Assembly: GCA_027489875.1 (NCBI GenBank)
Contig: JAIXZE010000218.1
Span: 1 to 55,513 of the forward strand
Length of the DNA stretch: 55,513 nucleotides
Direction of reading: 5' to 3'
From: Verrucomicrobiales bacterium
Lineage (GTDB): Bacteria > Verrucomicrobiota > Verrucomicrobiia > Limisphaerales > UBA9464
Positions within the stretch are counted from its first letter, which is position 1. Each line of letters opens with the position of its first letter. Both the position numbers and the translations under genes were made by a program. The notes beneath the pieces were generated by a model, which saw only the letters and a program-made list of their open reading frames with translations, had not been told where the DNA came from and did no database searches. Of this stretch, positions 42,845-50,069 are shown piece after piece.

Positions 42845-45228
42845 CGGCGCTTTGGAACACGGCCTGGGTTTCGGTGGGTGCTGCGGCGCTGGCTGCGGCC
42901 TTCGGTTGGGCCTTTGCGACCTCGTGGATGGGTGCTGGTCGGCAGTGGCGTCCATGGATGTTGGCGATCGCTGCGGTCAACCAGGCCCTTCCCCCGTTCC
43001 TCCTCGCCAACTCGTGGCTTGAGATCACGAGCACATGGCGATTGGAGTGGGGTGGAGCGACTTCGGCCGAGGCGATGCTGCCGCTGACGGCTTTGGTACT
43101 TGCGGGGATGCACTGGCCGATTCCTGCAATCCTGCTGATCGGTGCATGGAGCCGTGTTGAGCGTCCGGCAATGGAATCAATTCCTGGATTGCGTGGCTGG
43201 CATTTGCTCCGGCACATCCAGTGGCCCAGCGGTCTGCAGGGTCTCGGAGTCGGCTTTGTTGTTTGTGTTGTTTTGGCGGGGGCGAACTTTTCGATCCCGA
43301 CGCTTTTCCAGGTCCGGGTGCTTCCTGAATTGCTGTGGGTGCGCTTCAACACCCAGTTGGATGTGGGAGGGGCTTGGCTTGCCGGGTGGCCTTTGGTGGT
43401 CCTGGGAGGCATGGCACTGCTGTGGGTGAGTCGTTCCGGGGTGCGATGGCCGCACGCGGAGGGGGGTGCAGATCCTTCCTTGTGGCGCCGTCGCCTGGGC
43501 GGGATCGGTTGGGTTTGCAACGGGCTGACCCTCCTCGCCGTTGGCCTCTCGATCGGGCTGCCGGTTGGGATGCTGATGCTCTCTCGCCGGACCTGGGCGG
43601 AGCTTGGACCGGCAAGTCGGGCCGGGGTCGTGTCCATTGCGACGTCGGTGATCGTTGCAGCCGTTGTTGCCGGTGGGTTGCTTCTCCTCGCCCTGCTGCT
43701 GGTCCATGGAACCCGTAGTGTCGCCCCTTGCCGATGGGTCGCCTGGCTGTGGTTTCTGGTTCCGGGAATCCTGATCAGCGCCCTTTGGGTGCCGGTGCTC
43801 GCCAAACCCTCCATGCGATGGCTGGCGAACTCCGCGTTTGTTTACCCGCTGCTGCTGATGCCCCGTTACCTCGCGATTCCATGGTCTGTCGGGCTCGCCT
43901 CGCTGGAGCGCGTGGATAGGACGACTGGAGATGCCCTGAGGACATCCGGGGGCAGTCCAGTCGAGGTCTGGTGGCATGCCGTCTGGGCTCAGATCCGTGG
44001 GACGAGCCTGATGGGAGCTTACATCGTCTACCTGCTGGTCCTGTGGGACGTGGAAAGCATCCTGCTCGTGATGCCCGCGGGGATGGATACGGTGGCAGTG
44101 CGGGTGTTCAACCTGCTGCATTACGGGCATGCCGGGCAGGTGAACGCCCTGTGTGTCGTGCTGCTTGGGATCGCTGTCTTGCCGATCGTGTTGTGGAAGT
44201 TGGCGTCCATGATCCGGTGGCGGCTCCTGATTCCCGGCGCGGCCGTGTTTGTTGCCGCAGGTTGCGACAATCCGGCGACGCCGAAGCGGGTTCCCTTGGA
44301 GTCCCGCTGGTTCAGCCACGTGGAAGTGATTGGTCACCGTGGCGTGGGGCCGGGCCAGTTCAACAAGCCGCGGTCACTGGTCTGTGATCGCAACGACAAT
44401 CTCTACGTTGCGGATGTCACTGGGCGGATCCAGAAGTTTGATTCAAACGGCCGGTTTCTCCTGCAGTGGCAGATGCCACAGACGGACCTTGGGAAGCCGA
44501 AAGGAATGGGCCTGGATGCGCAGGGAAACATCCTGGTCATCGAGCCGCACTACATGCGGGTGAATCACTTCGATTCCGAGGGAAAGCTCGTTGCCCAATG
44601 GGGTGCGAAGGGAACCAACGCCGGGCGCTTCATCCTGCCACGCGCGATCGGGCTCAATAGCCTCGGCGAGTTCTTTGTGAGCGAGTACACCGTCGTCGAT
44701 CGCGTGCAACGCTTCGGCCCGATCACCTTCGGTGCGAAGGGCGATGTCGTCGGGGTGCCGCAATTTGGGATCGCGTGGGGGGAGCCTGGCGAACGTGCGG
44801 GGCATTTCAATCGTGCCGAAGGATTGGGAATCGGCCCATCGGACCACGTCTTCGTGGCGGATTCCTGCAACCACCGCATCCAGGTCTTCGACCGGGAGGG
44901 TCGGTTCCTGCGGATGCATGGAAGCCCCGGCTCAGCGCCCGGAGCCTTCAGCTATCCTTACGATGTCCGCGTGGAACCAGATGGAACCCAGTTCATCTGT
45001 GAGTTCGGCAACAGTCGGATCAGCATCGTGGATGCCCGGGACCAACTCGTGGAGATCATTGGAGGCCCCGGGGCCCAAGCAGGACGATTTGCCAACCCAT
45101 GGGCCGTGGCCTTCGATTCGCGCGGCAACCTCTACGTGGCCGACAGTCAGAATCATCGCGTGCAAAAACTGATACGTCGTGACGGAGTGGGGGTTGTCCC
45201 GGTCGCACGATCAAACCAAGCCGGCTGA
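42841..45228 (+). CDS. ABC transporter double permease fused to NHL-repeat propeller
   Basis: 795 residues. Residues 1-456 form about 12 membrane helices in two FbpB/ThiP-like halves (SIPGLRGWHLLRHIQWPSGL and DALRTSGGSPVEVWWHAVWA are weak EAA loops). Residues 490-790 are a six-bladed NHL propeller (blades such as NLYVADVTGRIQKFDSNGRF and VFVADSCNHRIQVFDREGRF). At the junction, MIRWRLLIPGAAVFVAAGC (residues 457-475) looks like a lipoprotein signal with lipobox. So this is either a true fusion or two proteins made from one frame by an internal start at 44209. No stop codon separates them. No ABC ATPase gene is nearby. The start overlaps the binding-protein stop. Confidence 0.85.
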   Translation: MTALWNTAWVSVGAAALAAAFGWAFATSWMGAGRQWRPWMLAIAAVNQALPPFLLANSWLEITSTWRLEWGGATSAEAMLPLTALVLAGMHWPIPAILLIGAWSRVERPAMESIPGLRGWHLLRHIQWPSGLQGLGVGFVVCVVLAGANFSIPTLFQVRVLPELLWVRFNTQLDVGGAWLAGWPLVVLGGMALLWVSRSGVRWPHAEGGADPSLWRRRLGGIGWVCNGLTLLAVGLSIGLPVGMLMLSRRTWAELGPASRAGVVSIATSVIVAAVVAGGLLLLALLLVHGTRSVAPCRWVAWLWFLVPGILISALWVPVLAKPSMRWLANSAFVYPLLLMPRYLAIPWSVGLASLERVDRTTGDALRTSGGSPVEVWWHAVWAQIRGTSLMGAYIVYLLVLWDVESILLVMPAGMDTVAVRVFNLLHYGHAGQVNALCVVLLGIAVLPIVLWKLASMIRWRLLIPGAAVFVAAGCDNPATPKRVPLESRWFSHVEVIGHRGVGPGQFNKPRSLVCDRNDNLYVADVTGRIQKFDSNGRFLLQWQMPQTDLGKPKGMGLDAQGNILVIEPHYMRVNHFDSEGKLVAQWGAKGTNAGRFILPRAIGLNSLGEFFVSEYTVVDRVQRFGPITFGAKGDVVGVPQFGIAWGEPGERAGHFNRAEGLGIGPSDHVFVADSCNHRIQVFDREGRFLRMHGSPGSAPGAFSYPYDVRVEPDGTQFICEFGNSRISIVDARDQLVEIIGGPGAQAGRFANPWAVAFDSRGNLYVADSQNHRVQKLIRRDGVGVVPVARSNQAG
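44209..45228 (+). CDS. Possible separately initiated NHL-repeat lipoprotein (same frame)
   Basis: Alternative product of the 3' part of the fusion frame: an ATG at 44209, with GGAAG about 12 bases upstream, would give 339 residues opening with a lipoprotein signal (MIRWRLLIPGAAVFVAAGC) and then the NHL propeller. The lipobox favours this reading; the uninterrupted frame favours a fusion. Listed so that both options are visible. Confidence 0.4.
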   Translation: MIRWRLLIPGAAVFVAAGCDNPATPKRVPLESRWFSHVEVIGHRGVGPGQFNKPRSLVCDRNDNLYVADVTGRIQKFDSNGRFLLQWQMPQTDLGKPKGMGLDAQGNILVIEPHYMRVNHFDSEGKLVAQWGAKGTNAGRFILPRAIGLNSLGEFFVSEYTVVDRVQRFGPITFGAKGDVVGVPQFGIAWGEPGERAGHFNRAEGLGIGPSDHVFVADSCNHRIQVFDREGRFLRMHGSPGSAPGAFSYPYDVRVEPDGTQFICEFGNSRISIVDARDQLVEIIGGPGAQAGRFANPWAVAFDSRGNLYVADSQNHRVQKLIRRDGVGVVPVARSNQAG

Positions 45229-48119
45229 TGTCCTTTCAGTTTACCCATCCTTACTGGCTGCTGCTTCTGGTCCCGGCGATCGCATGGACCGTTTGGCTGG
45301 CGACGCATTCGGATACATCGCTGGCACCGTGGAGGCGTTGGGCATCCGGACTTCTGCGGGTGTTCCTCCTCATCCTGCTGGTGTTCGGGATTGCGGGATT
45401 CCAGTGGAAGCGTCCGCAGGAGGGCATGATCTCGCTGTTCCTGCTGGATCGGTCGGATTCCGTACCTTCTGCGCAACAGGAGGAGGCGCGGCGTGTTGCG
45501 AACCAATGGTCGAAGGACAAGAAGGAGGAGGATCGCGCGGGATTTCTGATCTTCGGCAGTGAGGCGGCGCTTGAGACGACGGCCTCTGAAGTGGCGGCGG
45601 CGGAAAAGATCCAGGCGGTGGTGGGAGGCGAACGGACGGACATTGCCGGTGCGATCCGCCTGGGAACGGCGGCGTTTCCCGAGAATGGCCAGAAGCGGTT
45701 GGTCCTGTTCTCGGACGGCAATGAAAACGTGGGTGATGCAATCTCCGCCCTCATTTCGTCGAAGCCCTTGGGTGTGACCCTGGATGTCGTTCCGCTGGGT
45801 GCGATCCGAGGGGGCGATGTGGCGGTCCAGCGCTTGGTCATCCCCGCGAACCTCAAGAAGGGACAGACCTTCGAAGCGAAGATTTTTGCCACCTCGGACA
45901 AGGTGCAGCCGGCGACGGTGCGGTTGTATCGGAATGATCAGTTGTTGGGGGAGCAACAGGTCCAACTTGATGCCGGCAAGAACCTGTTCAGCTTTCCCCA
46001 GACCCTTCAGGAGCCCGGGTTCTATTCGTATCAGGTGCAGGTGGAGGTCCAGGGCGACACGGTGGCGCAGAACAACCGTGCGACGAGCTTCGCCAACGTC
46101 CGGGGCGATCCCCGGGTTCTCGTGATCTCAGCGGATCCTGCGCAGGATGCGAATCTCGCGACGGCGCTGCGCTCGGCAAATCTGGACGTCCGCGTGGGCG
46201 ATATCGGGAACATGCCCTCGTCGCTGGCCGAGTTGCAGAGCTACGATGTGCTCTTCCTCTCGAACATTGCGGCCGGTGATCTGGGGCCGGACCTGATGCG
46301 TTTGGTGGAGAGTGGGGTTCGGGATTTTGGCATCGGGTTGGTTTGCGTCGGCGGTGACAACGCCTTCGCGGCGGGTGGGTATCGGAATACACCGTTGGAG
46401 GCGGCACTGCCCCTCGACATGGAATTGAGCTCGAAGAAGGTGCTGCCGAGCGGTGCGTTGGTGCTGCTGATGCACGGAATGGAATTCGGGAATGGAAATC
46501 AGATCAGTCGGGACATTGCCATTGCGGCGCTGGATTCACTGGGACCACAGGATGAGATGGGCGTCCTGTTGTGGGACGGCAACGAGCGCTGGCTTTTCCC
46601 GTTGCAGAAGGTCGGGGACAAGAAGGCGCTGGTGCGCCAGATCGCGGGGATGAATCAGGGGGACCTACCCAGCTTTCAAGGGTTGATGCAGATGGGGCAT
46701 GACGGCCTGAAGGCGTCCACGGCGAACCTGAAGCACATGATCGTGTTCAGCGATGGCGACCCGAATGCGCCTTCTGACACCCTGATGAAGGACCTGACCA
46801 ACCTGCGGGTGACCGTCAGCACGGTGATGATCGGAGGGCACGTGCAGCCCACCACGATGGAGCGCATCGCGGGGCAGGGGAACGGCCGGTTCTATGACGT
46901 GAAGTCCCCGGCGCAATTGCCCCAGATCTTCATCAAGGAAGCGGCGGTGATCCTGAAGTCGGCGATCTTCGAGGAACCCTTCAAGCCGCAGGTGGTCGCG
47001 AACAGTGAACTCATCCGGGGCATTGGTCCGAACGAGTTTCCCACCCTGCGCGGTTATGTTTCATCGTCCGGCAAGCCTCGGGCGGAGGTCCCCATCGTTT
47101 CCGAAAAGGGCGACCCGATCCTCGCGCACTGGCAATACGGTTTGGGCCGGACGGTGGCGTTCACATCGGATGCGAAATCCCGATGGGCGCAGGACTGGAT
47201 GGGATGGTCGAAGTACAAGCAGTTCTGGACGCAGGTGGCCCGATGGGCGATCCGGCGAGTGGATGCGGCCGAGTTCAATACCCAGGTCAGCGTGGACAAT
47301 GGTCTGGGTCAGATCTCGGTGGAAGCGTTGGATCGTGAGGGCAACTTCCGGAACTTCCTCAAGCTGCGCACCACCGTGGTGAGCCCGCGTGGCGTTCGGC
47401 AGGATGTGATCCTGGAGCAGGCAGGGCCTGGGCGATACGAGGCGAAGTTCGAAACGAGAGAGGTTGGGGCCTATCTGTTGAACCTGCAGGAGCTGGATGA
47501 CCAAGGCGGCATCCGTGGCTCACAGGTGCTGGGTGCGAGCGTGAATTATTCGCCGGAGTTCAACGCGACTGAACCGAACCTGCCATTGCTCCGACGACTC
47601 GCGGAAATGGGTGGCGGCAAGCTCCTGGATCCAGCCATCGACAATCCATTCCGACTGAACCGTCTCAAGACATTCCAACCTCGGGACCTGTGGGATGTCC
47701 TGCTCAAGGTCCTCGTCTGCCTCTTCCTGATCGACGTTGGCATCCGTCGGGTGGACATCGACCGCGAGGAATGGGCGAAGTGGTTTGAGGCCTTCAAGCG
47801 TCGGCTTGGGTTTGGAAACGTGCGGAAGGCCGTCGAAGCCGAGGAATCCATGTCCGCACTCCTTGCCCGCAAGAATGAAGTGCGCGCGCAGCAGAGCGGA
47901 CGACAGGAGCCGGTGGTAGTGTTGCCGCCGAAGCCTTCGGCGGATCTGTTCAAGCCGCGTCAGGCGCCGACACCGGCTTCCGGCGTGGGTGGTGGATCGG
48001 ATTCCGGCAGTGGAACGGCGACGCCAGTGGCCGAGGGATCCGCGCCGAATGCGCCTGCTGCGGATTCCGGAACGAACCGTTTGCTGGAGGCGAAGCGACG
48101 GGCCCAGCGGAAGCGTTGA
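45228..48119 (+). CDS. Large VWA / GATase-like membrane protein
   Basis: 963 residues. Two N-terminal helices (about 9-26 and 40-58), a first VWA domain with MIDAS DRSDS (74-78), a beta domain, then a GATase-like region (VLVISADPAQDANLATALRS; FGIGLVCVGGDNAFAAGGYR) with a second VWA-like part (MIVFSDGDPNAPSDTLMKDL), another beta domain, a helix near 820-836, and a low-complexity tail (PTPASGVGGGSDSGSGTATP). Such proteins close MoxR/BatA clusters in Planctomycetes and Verrucomicrobia; their function is unproven. Its ATG overlaps the previous stop (TGATG at 45226-45230). Last gene of the chain. Confidence 0.9.
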   Translation: MSFQFTHPYWLLLLVPAIAWTVWLATHSDTSLAPWRRWASGLLRVFLLILLVFGIAGFQWKRPQEGMISLFLLDRSDSVPSAQQEEARRVANQWSKDKKEEDRAGFLIFGSEAALETTASEVAAAEKIQAVVGGERTDIAGAIRLGTAAFPENGQKRLVLFSDGNENVGDAISALISSKPLGVTLDVVPLGAIRGGDVAVQRLVIPANLKKGQTFEAKIFATSDKVQPATVRLYRNDQLLGEQQVQLDAGKNLFSFPQTLQEPGFYSYQVQVEVQGDTVAQNNRATSFANVRGDPRVLVISADPAQDANLATALRSANLDVRVGDIGNMPSSLAELQSYDVLFLSNIAAGDLGPDLMRLVESGVRDFGIGLVCVGGDNAFAAGGYRNTPLEAALPLDMELSSKKVLPSGALVLLMHGMEFGNGNQISRDIAIAALDSLGPQDEMGVLLWDGNERWLFPLQKVGDKKALVRQIAGMNQGDLPSFQGLMQMGHDGLKASTANLKHMIVFSDGDPNAPSDTLMKDLTNLRVTVSTVMIGGHVQPTTMERIAGQGNGRFYDVKSPAQLPQIFIKEAAVILKSAIFEEPFKPQVVANSELIRGIGPNEFPTLRGYVSSSGKPRAEVPIVSEKGDPILAHWQYGLGRTVAFTSDAKSRWAQDWMGWSKYKQFWTQVARWAIRRVDAAEFNTQVSVDNGLGQISVEALDREGNFRNFLKLRTTVVSPRGVRQDVILEQAGPGRYEAKFETREVGAYLLNLQELDDQGGIRGSQVLGASVNYSPEFNATEPNLPLLRRLAEMGGGKLLDPAIDNPFRLNRLKTFQPRDLWDVLLKVLVCLFLIDVGIRRVDIDREEWAKWFEAFKRRLGFGNVRKAVEAEESMSALLARKNEVRAQQSGRQEPVVVLPPKPSADLFKPRQAPTPASGVGGGSDSGSGTATPVAEGSAPNAPAADSGTNRLLEAKRRAQRKR

Positions 48120-48151
48120 GCGAGGTTTTTTGAACTTGGCCAAAATATCCC

Positions 48152-48179
48152 TTGAACCGGCCGGGCTTCTCAATAGATT
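48152..48179 (+). promoter_or_regulatory. Candidate sigma-70 promoter of tRNA-Val
   Basis: TTGAAC (48152-48157), a 16-base spacer and TAGATT (48174-48179) lie 20 bases before the tRNA. Spacing and position fit a housekeeping promoter; sequence match is moderate. Confidence 0.4.
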
Positions 48180-48199
48180 CGCGGCCGCTCGTTTTGGAA

Positions 48200-48274
<75 letters not shown>

Positions 48275-48496
48275 TTTTCTTCCCAAGATCCCTTTCCTCA
48301 TTTTCCTGCTACCGTGCTCTTCGTGTCATGGGTGGCGATGTGTGACTTGGCTGGATAAGCAGCGACACAGCTATAGGTCGGCGCGGTTGAGATACGGTTG
48401 TGATGTGGTCCGCGCTGCACGTTTGAGGCGTGGGTTGTGGTTGAATTCCGGGAATCGAGAGTCCAGGGGCGAATTCTAGAGGTTCCGCTTGCAGAC

Positions 48497-48512
48497 TGGC
48501 ACGGCTCTGGCT
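48497..48512 (+). promoter_or_regulatory. Candidate sigma-54 (-24/-12) promoter
   Basis: TGGCACG-GCTC-TGGCT has the GG and GC dinucleotides exactly 10 bases apart, and the -24 half matches the consensus TGGCACG fully. It lies about 80 bases before the CBM48 gene, oriented toward it. The rest of 48275-48592 shows no gene or other clear element. Confidence 0.5.
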
Positions 48513-48592
48513 TTTTACGCGGCGCACCGGGCGGCGGGTGAGGAACTTCCGCACGCTCGGTCAGAACGGTAAGCCAACACAGGAATCGACCG

Positions 48593-48907
48593 ATGCACGG
48601 AACACGACCCGCGAATCCACCGCTCCAGCGTCTTCAGGCCCGCGCCACGCTGAAGCCCATCAATTTCATCTGCCTCGCCCCCGACGCGAAGCAGGTCTTC
48701 CTGATCGGCGATTTCAATCAGTGGAACCTGACGTCCCATCCGATGAAGCGGAACGTGGACGGTTCCTGGCATCTCGCCGTTTCCCTGGGGCATGGGGGAC
48801 ACCACTACCAGTTCCTGGTCGATGGGGAGCGGAAGAATGATCCGCGCGCCCAGGGATTGGCGCGGAATGCGGCCGGCGAAAAGGTGTCGATGCTGATGGT
48901 CAGCTGA
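48593..48907 (+). CDS. Small CBM48 / isoamylase-early-set domain protein
   Basis: 104 residues forming essentially one E-set glycogen-binding domain: INFICLAPDAKQVFLIGDFN, QWNLTSHPMKRNVDGSWHLA, HHYQFLVDGERKNDPRA. Such domains head branching and debranching enzymes and AMPK-beta-like proteins; here it stands alone. Probably binds glycogen or a partner enzyme. AGGA lies about 10 bases before the ATG, and a possible sigma-54 promoter lies upstream. It converges on tadA with no gap. Confidence 0.85.
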   Translation: MHGTRPANPPLQRLQARATLKPINFICLAPDAKQVFLIGDFNQWNLTSHPMKRNVDGSWHLAVSLGHGGHHYQFLVDGERKNDPRAQGLARNAAGEKVSMLMVS

Positions 48908-49477
48908 TCAGCAGGGATGGGCTTCGCCGGAGCCTGAGGATGGGTCCTCGGCCCGTCGTGCGCGTTGTTCCTGAAAGAAGGTGCGGATGATGTGCCGGCA
49001 TTCCATTTCGCGCACACCCGGCGTGACTTCGCATCGATGGTTGAGCGTGGGGAATTGCAGCAGGTTCATGGCTCCCCCCGCCGCGCCACCCTTGGGATCC
49101 GGAGCGCCGAAAACCACGCGTTGGAACCGGACATGGACGGAGGCACCTGCGCACATCGGGCAGGGTTCCTTGGTGACGTAGAGCGTGCAGTCGGTCAAAC
49201 GCCAGTCGCCGACGGCCTGCTGGGCTTGGCTGATGGCCAGCATTTCGGCGTGGGCGGTGGCGTCCTTCAGGGTTTCCACCTGATTGTGGGCGCGGGCGAT
49301 GATCCGGCCGTTCCGCACAATGACGCATCCGACGGGGACCTCCTCGTACTCATAGGCGCGTGCCGCCTGCCGCAGGGCTTCGCCCATGAAGAAGTCGTCG
49401 GAGGCGAGATCGATGATGGGGGCAGGGGCCGATGGCGCAATGGGTGTGGGTGGATCCGTAGGGATGGGGTCAGGCAT
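48908..49477 (-). CDS. tadA: tRNA-specific adenosine deaminase (TadA-like)
   Basis: 189 residues from the ATG at 49477. Zinc and catalytic motifs HAE (76-78) and PCPMC (105-109) are present with EVPVGCVIV and LTDCTLYVTKEPC context. It converts A34 to inosine in tRNA-Arg(ACG). The Pro-rich first ~25 residues are not family-like; an ATG at 49387 (MGEALRQAA) is an alternative start. Its chosen start overlaps the Nudix stop by 8 bases, suggesting co-translation. Confidence 0.9.
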   Translation of the reverse strand: MPDPIPTDPPTPIAPSAPAPIIDLASDDFFMGEALRQAARAYEYEEVPVGCVIVRNGRIIARAHNQVETLKDATAHAEMLAISQAQQAVGDWRLTDCTLYVTKEPCPMCAGASVHVRFQRVVFGAPDPKGGAAGGAMNLLQFPTLNHRCEVTPGVREMECRHIIRTFFQEQRARRAEDPSSGSGEAHPC

Positions 49478-49973
49478 GGGTTGGGCGGCTTTCCTCGAGG
49501 GTCCAGTGGAAGGAGTCCGGCGTCTCGCAGCGGCAATGGGCGGCGAAGAATCCGCCGCGATGCTTCCAGAACAGGGGCCAGATCTGTTCCCGATCGGTCG
49601 CCGGCAGACGGAGTGAATCCAGCTCGTGGCGTTGGAAGAATGCAAAGCGGCCCTCGCGGTGGGGCGGCGGGAGAATCTGGAGTCTGGGCAGGACCTCGAA
49701 GAGGAACATCAACCAATGGGCCTGACCTTGATAACCGCTTTCGCTCACGAGGGCGGTGAGGTGGAGATCCGAGGGGGTGAGTTCGATGCCGAGCTCCTCG
49801 AAGGCTTCCCGACAGGCGCACGCGTAGGGGGACTCGCCCACGTCCTGATGGAGTTTCCCGCCGCAGGGGCTCCAGAGACCCCGATTCGGTTCCTGGGCAC
49901 GTTCGAGCAGCAGGACCTCGTCCGCTGCGTTGAAGCAGTAGAGCAATGTCGCAACCTTGTAGGGCAGGCCCAT
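49470..49973 (-). CDS. Nudix hydrolase
   Basis: 167 residues from the ATG at 49973 (MGLPYKVATLLYCFNAADEV). The Nudix box GGKLHQDVGESPYACACREA, then FEELGI, keeps the REUXEEXGU half, with two extra residues before the first Glu compared with the canonical GX5E. It hydrolyses a nucleoside diphosphate linked to another moiety; the substrate cannot be told. The same frame stays open to 51212 on this strand but only as antisense to the peptidase gene. Confidence 0.88.
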   Translation of the reverse strand: MGLPYKVATLLYCFNAADEVLLLERAQEPNRGLWSPCGGKLHQDVGESPYACACREAFEELGIELTPSDLHLTALVSESGYQGQAHWLMFLFEVLPRLQILPPPHREGRFAFFQRHELDSLRLPATDREQIWPLFWKHRGGFFAAHCRCETPDSFHWTLEESRPTHA

Positions 49974-50069
49974 GCGCGAAGGATGACGGCGGATGCGGAT
50001 GCGGGGAAGCTTCGGATCATTCCATGACGGAGGTTGAGAAACACTCCGCCTGTGGGCAGGCTCCAAAGC

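Noticed and set aside
43177..44337. Minus-strand open frame of 386 codons
   Set aside because: Antisense to the permease part of the fusion gene; product is low-complexity Pro/Gln/Arg.
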